DNA from: Flavisolibacter nicotianae
Lineage (GTDB): Bacteria; Bacteroidota; Bacteroidia; Chitinophagales; Chitinophagaceae
DNA: 64,000 nucleotides
Reading direction: 5' to 3'
Assembly: GCF_003628535.1 (NCBI RefSeq)
Contig: NZ_RBCI01000008.1
Location: forward strand, 124,001 to 188,000
Numbering within the stretch: position 1 is the first letter of the stretch; each line of letters opens with the position of its first letter. Under the pieces are notes generated by a model. The model saw only the letters and a program-made list of their open reading frames with translations, did no database searches and was not told where the DNA came from. This document shows, piece by piece, positions 1-8,995 of the stretch. The position numbers were made by a program, and so were the translations under genes.

Positions 1-1776
1 TTCCGCAATGTGGTGCACATCAGCGGCGTCTGGGGACTGGGCGAAAACCTGGTGCAGGGCACTGTCACTCCCGACGAGTTTCTCCTGTTCAAGCCCAACC
101 TTCGCCAGCAGCGTTATTCCATCCTGCAAAAGCGGCTTGGCGACAAGGCGCTGATGATGGTCTATGCCGAGGAAGGCGGCGCCACACGAAACACTTCGAC
201 TCCTGCATCGTTGCAGGCCCAGTTTGTTTTGACCGATGAAGAGATCATGCAACTCGGCTCCTGGTGTCTTGCCATTGAAGACCACTATGGCAAACCAATG
301 GACATCGAATGGGGAAAGGACGGCATTGACGGCCGGCTTTACATTTTGCAGGCCCGTCCCGAAACGGTGCAGTCGGCAAAAAATCCATTCCTGTATTCCG
401 AGTATCACTTAAGCCAAAAAAGCGAGGCAGTTGTTTCCGGGCAGGCGGTTGGCAACAAGGTGGCTTTTGGCCGGGCCAGGGTGTTGCATTCGGTGCGGGA
501 AGCGGCGGCCCTGGAAGAAGGCGATGTGGTGATCACCGAAACCATCAGTCCCGACTGGGATCCCCTGCTCACCAAAGTGGCAGCCATTGTTACCGACAAA
601 GGCGGACGCACCAGCCATGCGTCCATCGTGGCACGGGAACTGGGTGTGCCGGCCATTGTTGGCTGCGGCAATGCCACGCAACAAATCAAAAACGGGGAAG
701 TGGTCACCATTTCCTGCAGCGAAGGAAAATCCGGTTTTGTGTACCGCGGCGAACTGCCGTTCGAACTGGTGGAGGTTGATTTATCGGCCGTGAAAAAACC
801 AAAAACAACGGCGGTGATGCTGATCGTCGGCGACCCAGACAAGGCCTTTCAGCTTTCGTTTTATCCGTGCGATGGCGTGGGCCTGCTGCGGATGGAATTT
901 ATCATCAACCATTTTGTTCAAATTCACCCCATGGCCCTGGCCCGGTTCGACAGTCTCCCGGACGACAACGTGAAGCGGCACATTGACCAACTGACACAGG
1001 GCTACGCCGACAAGAAGAAATACTTTGTTGAAAAACTGGCGCAGGGCATCGCCACGATCGCCGCCGCCTTTTACCCCAGGGAGGTCATCGTCCGCATGTC
1101 CGATTTCAAGACCAACGAATACGCCAACCTCATTGGCGGCACAGGATTCGAGCCGAAAGAAGAAAATCCCATGATCGGTTTTCGTGGCGCATCCCGGTAT
1201 TACCACCCCTTGTACAAAGATGGTTTTGCATTGGAATGCGAAGCCATCAGGCGGGTGAGGGAAGTCCTGGGCCTGGCCAATGTGAAGCTGATGATCCCGT
1301 TTTGCCGCACGGTGGAAGAAGGCGAACGGGTGCTTGCCGTGATGGCGCAAAACGGTTTGGATAAACGACGCGACGCCGGTTTGGCCATCTACATGATGGC
1401 CGAAATTCCGAGCAACGTTTTGCTGGCCGAAAAATTCGCTGCCTTGTTCGATGGCTTTTCCATCGGCTCCAACGACCTCACGCAACTTACACTGGGCGTT
1501 GACCGCGACTCTGAAATCCTGCAGGACCTGTTCAATGAAAAGAATGAAGCTGCGCAACGCATGATCGGGATGATGATTGAAAAAGCCGTAGCAGCCGGTG
1601 TCCGTGTAGGCTTGTGTGGCCAGGCGCCAAGCGACGATCCGTCCTTTGCCCAATTCCTGGTGCAGAAAGGCATCAGCAGTATTTCCTTTGCGCCGGACGC
1701 GGTGCTGAAAGGAATTGAGAACATCTGCAAGGCCGAAGAAAAACAGCGGGCTGCCGGCCAGCCTCTTTCGGCCTGA
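1..1776 (+). CDS. ppsA: Phosphoenolpyruvate synthase, C-terminal part (5' end outside the window)
   Basis: The reading frame is open from base 1, so this is the last ~591 residues of a protein usually ~800 aa long. PEP synthase converts pyruvate and ATP to PEP, AMP and phosphate in the cytoplasm, feeding gluconeogenesis. The end of the ATP-grasp domain is visible (ILQARPETV), then the swivelling phosphohistidine domain with GGRTSHASIVARELGVPA, where the His is phosphorylated. The C-terminal PEP/pyruvate barrel follows, with GVGLLRMEF, FSIGSNDLTQ and a GLCGQAPSDDP active-site loop. All key motifs seen are intact. The GTG at base 10 is internal and is not the start. Its place at the head of an Hsp20/UspA/glucan phosphorylase island fits a role in reserve-carbon metabolism during stress. 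Confidence 0.93.
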   Translation, partial: FRNVVHISGVWGLGENLVQGTVTPDEFLLFKPNLRQQRYSILQKRLGDKALMMVYAEEGGATRNTSTPASLQAQFVLTDEEIMQLGSWCLAIEDHYGKPMDIEWGKDGIDGRLYILQARPETVQSAKNPFLYSEYHLSQKSEAVVSGQAVGNKVAFGRARVLHSVREAAALEEGDVVITETISPDWDPLLTKVAAIVTDKGGRTSHASIVARELGVPAIVGCGNATQQIKNGEVVTISCSEGKSGFVYRGELPFELVEVDLSAVKKPKTTAVMLIVGDPDKAFQLSFYPCDGVGLLRMEFIINHFVQIHPMALARFDSLPDDNVKRHIDQLTQGYADKKKYFVEKLAQGIATIAAAFYPREVIVRMSDFKTNEYANLIGGTGFEPKEENPMIGFRGASRYYHPLYKDGFALECEAIRRVREVLGLANVKLMIPFCRTVEEGERVLAVMAQNGLDKRRDAGLAIYMMAEIPSNVLLAEKFAALFDGFSIGSNDLTQLTLGVDRDSEILQDLFNEKNEAAQRMIGMMIEKAVAAGVRVGLCGQAPSDDPSFAQFLVQKGISSISFAPDAVLKGIENICKAEEKQRAAGQPLSA

Positions 1777-1816
1777 TGCAGGAGGCCTGAAAGATTGCCG
1801 GCCTGATAAACCCTTG

Positions 1817-2407
1817 TTACGGGGATGAAATGGTGGAGTGCTTTCGCTTCAGTACCCACCAAAAGCCTTTCACATTGGCCCGCCAGGAGGGCAGTAGTGC
1901 AACGAGTACCAGTTCTTCCAAAAGGTCGTAGGCCGTTAGAGCGGCGGCAACATGGAATAGCGTTACCGGCCATTCGTCGGAAAAAAAGAAGATGATCAGG
2001 AAGCCGCCTTGCGCAACGGTGGCGACCTTGGCAGCATAGGTGTGAAAACTGGTAGGCCGTCCGTATACGATCATGGCCACCAGCAATTGCAACAGGTAAA
2101 GACCGATCAGGATAAAAAACAGCGGCAGTTCCTCCCACACAAAATCTGGTTGAAACACGAGGATGCCGATGATCGCAACGAGCACGGTGGCATCGTCGGC
2201 TATCGAGTCCAGCCGGGCGCCGCGATCGCTGGTTACTTTCAGCCGCCGGGCCAGCCAGCCGTCGAGGGCATCGGTAAAAAAGCTGATGGCCAGCAGCCAG
2301 CGAAAGGCCGGCAAGGCCTGCTTTGCAAGACAAACGGCCAGCACCAGCGTCGCCAGCAAGCGATAAAGTGTAATGGCATTGACGATATAGTAATGGGTTC
2401 TGTTCAT
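1817..2407 (-). CDS. CDP-alcohol phosphatidyltransferase family membrane protein
   Basis: This 196-residue integral membrane protein has the full CDP-alcohol phosphotransferase signature at residues ~46-71: TDALDGWLAR, then G and two more Asp (D67, D71), which together bind Mg2+ and CDP. Such enzymes swap CMP on a CDP-lipid for an alcohol (glycerol-3-phosphate, serine, inositol or phosphatidylglycerol). About five or six hydrophobic helices are visible. The subfamily (PgsA-like or cardiolipin-synthase-like) cannot be fixed from motif alone. It runs opposite to ppsA and its stop lies ~40 bp from the ppsA stop, so the two converge. An 11-bp inverted repeat (CCGGCCTGATA) flanks the gene at 1798-1808 and 2420-2430. 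Confidence 0.85.
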   Translation of the reverse strand: MNRTHYYIVNAITLYRLLATLVLAVCLAKQALPAFRWLLAISFFTDALDGWLARRLKVTSDRGARLDSIADDATVLVAIIGILVFQPDFVWEELPLFFILIGLYLLQLLVAMIVYGRPTSFHTYAAKVATVAQGGFLIIFFFSDEWPVTLFHVAAALTAYDLLEELVLVALLPSWRANVKGFWWVLKRKHSTISSP

Positions 2408-2754
2408 ACAGGCCGGCTCTATCAGGCCGGTTGGCGAAAATGCCCGTCTTCGCCTGTCTTCCTTTTCGTGTTCGTTGAAAATAAAGCCTTGCCTGCTGAT
2501 GCCGAATGACCGCGGTTAGTTTGCCGGCTTATCCGTGTCATTTTTTTTGCTGGAAGAAGGCTATCCACGTAAAAAGACCGGCAGGCAGAGACCTGGAAGA
2601 TGGTTGCAAATCCTTGTTTGGTGCGGCGGAAAATCGTTGATCGTGTTCACTGACCACAAACAGGCAATGCGATGATAACCGTCTTACTTTCCGGCATCCG
2701 GCTGCAGGTAGCTTTGTCTTGTTCACCACTATTGCTCACTTCAAATCATTTACC
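2408..2754. other. Divergent intergenic region upstream of the phosphatidyltransferase and hsp20
   Basis: About 350 bp separates the divergent phosphatidyltransferase (minus) and hsp20 (plus) genes. No convincing coding frame is present. It holds one copy of the flanking inverted repeat (2420-2430), a T-rich stretch near 2541 and a candidate -7 promoter box at 2709-2716 for hsp20. Confidence 0.6.
2709..2716 (+). promoter_or_regulatory. Candidate Bacteroidota -7 box for hsp20
   Basis: TAGCTTTG matches the Bacteroidota primary-sigma -7 consensus TAnnTTTG. It would place transcription start near 2720, giving a ~35-nt leader before ATG 2755 and arguing against the upstream in-frame TTG at 2719. 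No convincing -33 TTG lies at the right distance. Confidence 0.42.
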
Positions 2755-3186
2755 ATGTCAACCCGCGCAATGACAAAACCGAGCCGGATGCCTTCCCTGT
2801 TGGAAGATTTTTTCAGACCATGGAACGAGTGGTATGACGATAGCAGGCTGGTGGGCCGCGTGACCAATATCCCGGCTGTCAACATCAGGGAAAACGACCA
2901 CGATTACCAGATTTCCCTGGCCGTTCCCGGCATGCAGAAAGACGATTTCCACATTGACCTGGACGGCAACACGCTGACCGTTTCTTCCGAAAAGGAAGAG
3001 AAAAAAGAACTGTACACCCGCTGCGAGTACAGCTACAGCTCTTTTTCCCGCAGCTTTACGCTGCCCGGTGATGTAAAGCCCGAAAGCATCGATGCCCGCT
3101 ACCAGGATGGCGAGTTGCGGATCACCATCCCGCGGAAAGAAAACGCAAAAAAAGCGACAGCCACCAGGAAGATCGCTGTGAAATAA
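2755..3186 (+). CDS. Hsp20/alpha-crystallin family small heat-shock protein
   Basis: This is a 143-residue small heat-shock chaperone, an ATP-independent holdase that keeps unfolding proteins soluble in the cytoplasm. The alpha-crystallin domain spans about residues 35-135, with PAVNIRENDHDYQISLAVPG at its start and the usual GELRITIPRKE near its end (here DGELRITIPRKE). The start is set at ATG 2755; the frame is open back to a TTG at 2719, but a candidate promoter box ends at 2716. A second possible start is ATG 2770. A terminator-like hairpin follows at 3221-3251, so it is probably monocistronic. It is one of the hallmark genes of dormancy regulons, and its neighbours (M50-CBS protease, UspA) support that setting. 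Confidence 0.93.
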   Translation: MSTRAMTKPSRMPSLLEDFFRPWNEWYDDSRLVGRVTNIPAVNIRENDHDYQISLAVPGMQKDDFHIDLDGNTLTVSSEKEEKKELYTRCEYSYSSFSRSFTLPGDVKPESIDARYQDGELRITIPRKENAKKATATRKIAVK

Positions 3187-3220
3187 GTCATACACGTTAT
3201 GACAGAACTGCCCTGCAACC

Positions 3221-3251
3221 AGCCCTGTCGCCCCACGCGGTAGGGCTTTTT
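3221..3251 (+). terminator. Probable rho-independent terminator after hsp20
   Basis: AGCCCT (3221-3226) pairs with AGGGCT (3242-3247) across a GC-rich 15-base loop and is followed by a T run to 3251. The stem is short, so confidence is moderate. It separates hsp20 from the M50 protease gene. Confidence 0.45.
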
Positions 3252-3273
3252 GGCTAACCCTAACCGATACATC

Positions 3274-4392
3274 ATGAAAGGATCTGTCAACCTTGTTACG
3301 GTAAAAGGCATGCAGGTGCGCCTGCACCTTACCCTGCTTCTGTTTGTAGGGTTCGTGCTTTTTGCTGCCGCATCCGGCGGCATGACCGGCGCTTCGCTGG
3401 GATGGTATGCGCTTTTTATTGCCGCAGTTTTCGCCAGTATCATCTTTCACGAGATGGGGCATGCAGTCGTGGCGGCTTCTTTCGGAATCGCAGTAAAGGA
3501 TATTACGCTTTATCCCATTGGTGGTGTGGCCAGTTTTGAATCCCTGCCCGAAAAGCCACGGCAGGAATTGCTGATCAGCGCCGCCGGTCCGGCCGTAAGT
3601 TTTTTGCTGGCTGGGCTGTTTTGGTTGTTGTCCTCTGCTAACAGTGGGGTGCCGCCTTCAGCCGATGTGGCCGTCATTAGCGGGGCTAATTTCTTTTGGT
3701 TCCTGCGCACGGTGAATTTGTACCTCGCCCTCTTTAATCTTTTGCCGGCTTTTCCCATGGACGGTGGCCGCATCCTCCGGGCCCTGCTTGCCCTGCGATT
3801 TTCGTATACAAAGGCCACCACCGTTGCTACGGCTATCAGCAAGGTAATTGCTTCGGTGATGGTTATTTACGGCCTCGGCTCATTCCATTTCCTGTTGGTC
3901 TTTATTGGCATATTCGTTCTCCTGTTTGCCCGTGCCGAAGAAGTTTTTGTGCACCTGAAACGGCTGGTAAAGGGCATGCGGTTGAAGGAAATGCTGATGT
4001 ACGATTATAACGGCATGGACGCCGAACTGACCGTAACCGAAGCGGCAAACATGCTGCAACACAACCACCACAAAACCTTCCTGGTGATGAAAGACGGTGT
4101 GCCTGTCGGCTCCCTCGACCGGATGGATGTGGTGAAAGCGGTTGCAGAAGAACGGTGTGCCGAACCGCTGACCGACCTGATGAAAAAAAACCTGGTGATG
4201 CTGGATGGAGAAACGCCTGCAGACTCCGTTTTGCAAAAACTGTCTTCGCACGAAGAAACGGTTTACCCCGTGATGGAAAAGGGCCGTTTCCTGGGTGTGA
4301 TCAATTTTCAGCACATCGTCGAATACCTGCTCCTGCACAGGCAATTCAGCGATGAATCGTACAGGGCCGGTTCCCTCGCCCAGCTTGTTTAA
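3274..4392 (+). CDS. Site-2-protease-type M50 metalloprotease with CBS domains
   Basis: This 372-residue membrane protein is an intramembrane zinc metalloprotease. HEMGH (residues ~59-63) supplies the zinc ligands and catalytic Glu, and NLLPAFPMDGGR (~155-166) the third ligand Asp. Six or so hydrophobic segments occupy residues 10-230, and tandem CBS domains, which usually sense adenine nucleotides, occupy ~240-350. The start is ATG 3274; an in-frame TTG at 3250 lies in the preceding terminator's T run and is unlikely. M50-CBS proteins of this layout include mycobacterial Rip3 (Rv2625c), a DosR-regulon member. The substrate is unknown; anti-sigma factors are typical for the fold. Confidence 0.9.
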   Translation: MKGSVNLVTVKGMQVRLHLTLLLFVGFVLFAAASGGMTGASLGWYALFIAAVFASIIFHEMGHAVVAASFGIAVKDITLYPIGGVASFESLPEKPRQELLISAAGPAVSFLLAGLFWLLSSANSGVPPSADVAVISGANFFWFLRTVNLYLALFNLLPAFPMDGGRILRALLALRFSYTKATTVATAISKVIASVMVIYGLGSFHFLLVFIGIFVLLFARAEEVFVHLKRLVKGMRLKEMLMYDYNGMDAELTVTEAANMLQHNHHKTFLVMKDGVPVGSLDRMDVVKAVAEERCAEPLTDLMKKNLVMLDGETPADSVLQKLSSHEETVYPVMEKGRFLGVINFQHIVEYLLLHRQFSDESYRAGSLAQLV

Positions 4393-4488
4393 GCAGAGGC
4401 CACATGCCCTTTGAAAGCCGCGTTCCGTTTTACCCCTTGGATCATCCGTTTCCGGGAAGGCAACATTGTCAAACCAAAATAAAGCGAT

Positions 4489-4980
4489 ATGAAAAAGAAA
4501 TGGATATTCATGGCCCTGGCACTCTTGCTGGCCGGTACCGTGAACCGCCTGCGTGCCCAGGATGACAGCATGAATGTATTGGAGCCCGTCGTCATCCGCA
4601 CAACCACCAACGTAAACGCAGCGGTGGACAAGGCATTCAAACAGCAGTTTAAGGACGCAAAGAACCCGGAGTGGTTCCGCATGAACAAAAACTTCCTGGT
4701 AACCTTTATCAACGAAGACATGCGCAACAATGCCCTGTTTAAAAAGAACGGTAAGCTCATTTATCAAATCCGCTTTGGCTACGAGCAAAACCTGCCCGCG
4801 GAAATCCGCACAAAAGTGCAGCAGGCTTACGGCGACTACAACATCACCCGGGCCGTGAACGTACGGGAAAACAACCGCGATATCTGGGTGGTGAATCTGG
4901 AAGGATTGAAAAAGCTGCTGATTGTCCGCGTGGAAGAAGGGGAGTTGGAAGAAGTGCAATCGTACAACAAGGCGGGTTGA
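4489..4980 (+). CDS. Secreted small protein with PepSY-like fold (function unknown)
   Basis: This 163-residue protein starts with a clear signal peptide (MKKKWIFMALALLLAG, cleavage likely after RAQ near residue 24), so it is periplasmic or surface-exposed. The mature part has two similar ~55-residue halves with the pattern 'hydrophobic - F - x - N - x - E/N - G - K', which resembles the PepSY-like/BLIP-like small domains common in Bacteroidota. No catalytic motif is visible. It follows the M50 protease on the same strand, about 95 bp away, and could be co-transcribed with it. The family assignment is tentative. Confidence 0.7.
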   Translation: MKKKWIFMALALLLAGTVNRLRAQDDSMNVLEPVVIRTTTNVNAAVDKAFKQQFKDAKNPEWFRMNKNFLVTFINEDMRNNALFKKNGKLIYQIRFGYEQNLPAEIRTKVQQAYGDYNITRAVNVRENNRDIWVVNLEGLKKLLIVRVEEGELEEVQSYNKAG

Positions 4981-5095
4981 AAAATGCGGTGGAATAAACG
5001 GAAGAGGAGTGCCGACAACCCGCTTCCACCCGTCTTTTGCAGTTCTGTAGCCGGTGATGAAAATTGCGGGATTGTCCCGTCTAAAATTAGCGATC

Positions 5096-5755
5096 ATGGA
5101 CGCATCCATTCAACACAAAATACCGGTGCGCATCCCCGTGGACGACGTCGTACTGGAAGGCGATCTGGCTGTTCCGGAACGGACACGGGGCCTGGTGTTG
5201 TTTGCCCATGGCAGCGGCAGCAGCCGTTTCAGTTCGCGCAATACCCTGGTGGCAAACTTCCTGAATGAACAGCGCATGGCGACCCTGCTGTTCGACCTGC
5301 TGACGTCTGCTGAAGACACGCTCTATGCCAACCGGTTCGACATCCCGCTGCTGGCCCGGCGCCTGAAAAAAGTAAAGGAATGGGTCCGTGCGCAGCAGGT
5401 CTGCAAGGGACTGCCCCTGGGTTATTTTGGCGCCAGTACCGGTGCGGCGGCAGCGTTGCTGGCAGCCGCCGGCGACAAAGACATTGCTGCGGTGGTAAGC
5501 CGTGGTGGCCGTCCCGATCTTGTACTTGATTCGCTGCCTGCCGTGCAGTCGCCAACCCTGTTGCTCGTTGGCAGCCTCGATACGGAAGTGCTGTGGCTGA
5601 ACCAGCGTGCTTTCGCTGCATTGACCTGCGAAAAGCAATTGCAGGTGATCGCGGGTGCCTCGCATCTGTTTGAAGAACGCGGCACAATGACACAGGTATG
5701 CGATGCAGCGGCGGTCTGGTTCAAACAGCATTTTAAACTGGAAGCAATTGCCTAA
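5096..5755 (+). CDS. Alpha/beta hydrolase (dienelactone-hydrolase-like) paired with a phosphoribosyltransferase
   Basis: This 219-residue cytoplasmic alpha/beta hydrolase has an intact triad: nucleophile S114 in GASTG, D162 in GSLDTEV and H190 in GASHLFEE, with the oxyanion HGSGSS motif at ~38-43. The start is set at ATG 5096; GTG 5054 and ATG 5057 are in frame upstream, but the added residues look non-conserved. Its stop is 10 bp before the phosphoribosyltransferase start, so the two are almost certainly one operon. In mycobacteria similar hydrolase/PRTase domains occur fused or linked in dormancy genes (Rv0571c, Rv2030c-like). The substrate is unknown. Confidence 0.88.
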   Translation: MDASIQHKIPVRIPVDDVVLEGDLAVPERTRGLVLFAHGSGSSRFSSRNTLVANFLNEQRMATLLFDLLTSAEDTLYANRFDIPLLARRLKKVKEWVRAQQVCKGLPLGYFGASTGAAAALLAAAGDKDIAAVVSRGGRPDLVLDSLPAVQSPTLLLVGSLDTEVLWLNQRAFAALTCEKQLQVIAGASHLFEERGTMTQVCDAAAVWFKQHFKLEAIA

Positions 5756-5765
5756 AAACTTCGGT

Positions 5766-6404
5766 ATGAAACGCTTTTTAAACAGGGCAGATGCGGGTCG
5801 CCAACTGGCGGACCTGCTTTCGGCTTACCGAAATACCAACGGCGTGGTGCTGGCCGTGCCCCGCGGCGGTGTGCCGGTGGCCTGCGAAGTAGCCCTGGCA
5901 CTGAACCTGCCCATGGACGTGGTGCTAGTAAAAAAACTCGGTCATCCGCTGAACAAGGAATACGCCATCGGGGCTGTGGGACTGAACCAGACGTTTTTTG
6001 TTCCGCACGAAGGCGTGTATGATTTTTATTTGTTTACCGAAGCAAAAAAACTGCGGCAGCGGCTGCAGGAGATGAAGGAAAAATTCATGGGCGATCTTGA
6101 GCCCGAAGAATTGGAAGGAAAGACCGTGATCGTTATAGACGACGGTGTGGCCACGGGCAAAACCCTGCTGGCAACCTTGCACATCTTGCGCAAAAGCAAG
6201 CCGGATCGTATCGTTGTGGCCGTGCCGGTCATTTCGCCGTCGGCTCTCCGGTTGCTCGCGGCAGAAGCCGATGAAATCATCGCCGTGTTACAGCCGGAAG
6301 TTTTTCACGGCGTGGGTGCTTTTTACGACGATTTCCGGCAACTCACCGACAAGGAGGTGGTGCACTGTATCCGCCAGTTATCGGCACTGCGCCGTACCGG
6401 CTGA
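5766..6404 (+). CDS. Type I phosphoribosyltransferase
   Basis: This 212-residue protein carries the PRPP-binding loop VIVIDDGVATGKT at residues ~121-133, the signature of type I phosphoribosyltransferases. The N-terminal half has the flexible-loop region LAVPRGGVPVACEVA. Such proteins normally join a base to PRPP, but this subgroup, linked with hydrolases and universal stress proteins, has no proven substrate. ATG 5766 is chosen; the frame extends upstream into the hydrolase gene without conserved sequence. The 10-bp gap implies coupling with the hydrolase. It lies in the stress island between the hydrolase and the glucan phosphorylase gene. Confidence 0.88.
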   Translation: MKRFLNRADAGRQLADLLSAYRNTNGVVLAVPRGGVPVACEVALALNLPMDVVLVKKLGHPLNKEYAIGAVGLNQTFFVPHEGVYDFYLFTEAKKLRQRLQEMKEKFMGDLEPEELEGKTVIVIDDGVATGKTLLATLHILRKSKPDRIVVAVPVISPSALRLLAAEADEIIAVLQPEVFHGVGAFYDDFRQLTDKEVVHCIRQLSALRRTG

Positions 6405-6473
6405 AGGAACGTCGTGTTCAGGCGTTGCAGCTAGAAAAACGTACCTCAGCATAACCGCACGGAAAACCTGTTT

Positions 6474-8981
6474 ATGGATCATCATACCCCGGCAAACAAA
6501 GAAGAACTGGGCCAGTGGCTGAAAGAGCTGGCAATGGACCTGCACTGGAGCTGGAACCACGCAACGGATAAGATCTGGCGCCAGCTCGACGCAACCTTGT
6601 GGGAGCTCACACACAACCCGCTTGTGGTGCTGCAAACGGTTTCGCACAACCGTATCAGCGAAGTGCTGGACGATCCCATTGTCCGCGAGATCATCGAAGA
6701 ACTGATCGGGGCGAGGCGGCAGCGTGCCGTGTCGCCGGCCTGGTTTCAAAACACCGTTCCCTCTTCCCCACTCACACAGATTGCCTATTTCAGCATGGAA
6801 TACATGCTCAGCGAAGCGCTCCCCATTTATTCGGGCGGACTGGGAAACGTTTCCGGCGACCTGTTAAAAACCGCCAGCGACCTGGGTGTGCCGGTTACCG
6901 GAGTGGGCCTGTTGTATCACCAGGGTTATTCACGGCAGGTTATCCAGCCGGATGGTACGCAGCAATATGTGTCACCATTCAACGACCCGGGAAATCTTCC
7001 CATTACTCCTTTGCGTACGCAAAGCGGCGAATGGCTGCGCATCGAAGTACCGCTGCCTGGCTTTTCTGTGTGGCTGCGTGCCTGGGAAGTGGAAGTGGGG
7101 CGGGTGAAACTGCTGCTGCTCGACAGTAACGATGTGGCGAACTTCCCGCTCTACCGCGGTATTACCAACCAGCTTTACGGAAGTGATGCCACCCTGCGGC
7201 TGATGCAGGAACTGATCCTTGGCCTGGGTGGCTGGCGCCTGTTGCAGCGACTGGGCATCCGGCCCGACGTGTGTCACCTCAACGAAGGCCACTGCGCATT
7301 TTTGGTGCTCGAACGAGCCCTCGACCGGATGCAGCAAGACGGTCTTTCGTTTGACGAAGCGCTAACAGTCACCCGTAGCGGAAATATTTTTACCACGCAC
7401 ACAGCCATCGGGGCGGGGTTCGATTTGTTTCCTGCAGCGATGCTGGAGCAATACCTGGGCAGCTATGTCCGCGACCAGCTCAAAATTTCGTTTTCCAATT
7501 TCCTGGCCCTCGGACGAAAAAATCCGGCCGATGCGAATGAACCGTTCAATACCAGTTTTCTGGCCTTCCGCGGGTGCGGATCTGTCAATGCCGTCAGCCA
7601 TTTGCACGGGGAAGTAAGCCGGCAACTGTATTCACCACTTTTCCCGCGATGGCCACTGGATGAAATTCCCATTGGCTATGTGACCAACGGCGTGCACATG
7701 TCGACCTGGGATTCGCCTGCAGCCGACGTGTTATGGACGGAGACCTGCGGCAAGGACCGCTGGCTGGGCTCTTTGGGCAACCACGAAAAAAATATCGCAA
7801 CGGCTTCGGATGAACGACTCTGGCAGTTGCGGACGCTGCGCATTGCCGATTTCCTGGATGATGTGCGGGAGCACTATGCCAGCCAGCTTGCCACGACCGG
7901 CGCTTCACCGGCCGATATAAAGAATGCACGAAACTTATTCGATCCCTCTTATTTGACTATCGGCTTTGCCCGGCGGTTTGTGCCATACAAACGGACCAAC
8001 CTGTTGCTCCGCGATCACGAAAGACTAAAAGCGATTCTGCTCCATCCGCAACGGCCGGTGCAACTGGTGCTTGCCGGTAAGGCCCATGCCGCCGACACCG
8101 GGAGCCAGGAAATGATTCGCGAATGGGTGCGATTTATCCGCGATGCCGGCGTGCAGCACAGGGCCGTGTTTTTAAGTGATTACGACATGCTGCTGACCGA
8201 ACAGATGGTCCAGGGCGTGGATCTTTGGATCAATACGCCGCGCCGTCCCTGGGAAGCCTGCGGCACCAGCGGCATGAAGGTGTTGGTCAACGGTGGATTG
8301 AACCTTTCCGAATTGGATGGCTGGTGGGATGAAGCCTACTCACCCGATGTGGGCTGGACCTTTGGCGACCGCCGCGACATGCCCGATGACCGACTCCACG
8401 ACGAGGAAGATGCGGAACGGTTGTACGCGGTGCTGGAAAACGAGATCGTACCGCTTTTTTACCAACGCAACGACATGGGCCTGCCGGCCCTGTGGCTGGA
8501 GAAAATGCGCAACAGCATGGCGCAGCTCACCTGGCGTTATTCATCAACCCGTGCCCTGCAGGAATACACACTCCATTATTACCTGCCGGCCGCCTCCAGG
8601 TACCACCAGCTTGCTGCCAACCGGGGCGAGCAGGGGCGCAGACTCCTCGACCGGAAAAAACGCTTTGCCGGTGAATGGACCGGCCTGCGGTATGGCCAAA
8701 CGGTGGTAACAAAACAAGGTGCCCGTTACCACTTTGCAGTGCCGGTTTTTCTCAATGGCTTGCATGCCGACGAAATTGAAGTGGAATTGTATGCTGAAGC
8801 CGTAGGTGAAGAACAGCCGACCCGCCAGAAAATGAAGCCGCTTCGTGAGGTCGATGGTGCCTTGGTCTACGAGACGGAAGTGCCGGCCAATAAACCATCC
8901 ACGCATTACACGCCACGGATTGTTGCGGCGGCGTCACAGGAATTGGCATCGCCGGAAAACAGCTTTATCCTTTGGCAATAA
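6474..8981 (+). CDS. glgP: Alpha-glucan phosphorylase, short form (GT35)
   Basis: This 835-residue phosphorylase removes glucose-1-phosphate from the ends of glycogen or maltodextrin. The N-terminal DUF3417 segment (DLHWSWNHATDKIW, residues ~22-35) marks the short alpha-glucan phosphorylase class rather than the classic glycogen phosphorylase. The PLP-binding lysine is K602 in GTSGMK, followed by NGGLNLSELDGWWDE. AYFSMEY and GLLY motifs are near residues 103-150. It starts 69 bp after the phosphoribosyltransferase and its stop is 14 bp from the convergent PPOX gene. Together with the GH13 enzyme at 21428 and PEP synthase it points to glycogen reserve turnover. Confidence 0.94.
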   Translation: MDHHTPANKEELGQWLKELAMDLHWSWNHATDKIWRQLDATLWELTHNPLVVLQTVSHNRISEVLDDPIVREIIEELIGARRQRAVSPAWFQNTVPSSPLTQIAYFSMEYMLSEALPIYSGGLGNVSGDLLKTASDLGVPVTGVGLLYHQGYSRQVIQPDGTQQYVSPFNDPGNLPITPLRTQSGEWLRIEVPLPGFSVWLRAWEVEVGRVKLLLLDSNDVANFPLYRGITNQLYGSDATLRLMQELILGLGGWRLLQRLGIRPDVCHLNEGHCAFLVLERALDRMQQDGLSFDEALTVTRSGNIFTTHTAIGAGFDLFPAAMLEQYLGSYVRDQLKISFSNFLALGRKNPADANEPFNTSFLAFRGCGSVNAVSHLHGEVSRQLYSPLFPRWPLDEIPIGYVTNGVHMSTWDSPAADVLWTETCGKDRWLGSLGNHEKNIATASDERLWQLRTLRIADFLDDVREHYASQLATTGASPADIKNARNLFDPSYLTIGFARRFVPYKRTNLLLRDHERLKAILLHPQRPVQLVLAGKAHAADTGSQEMIREWVRFIRDAGVQHRAVFLSDYDMLLTEQMVQGVDLWINTPRRPWEACGTSGMKVLVNGGLNLSELDGWWDEAYSPDVGWTFGDRRDMPDDRLHDEEDAERLYAVLENEIVPLFYQRNDMGLPALWLEKMRNSMAQLTWRYSSTRALQEYTLHYYLPAASRYHQLAANRGEQGRRLLDRKKRFAGEWTGLRYGQTVVTKQGARYHFAVPVFLNGLHADEIEVELYAEAVGEEQPTRQKMKPLREVDGALVYETEVPANKPSTHYTPRIVAAASQELASPENSFILWQ

Positions 8982-8995
8982 GCGAAAAAGACACA

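Noticed and set aside
3880-5109. Long minus-strand open frame opposite the M50 protease and following genes
   Set aside because: It spans several real plus-strand genes and is His/Phe/Gln-rich low-quality sequence typical of antisense frames.
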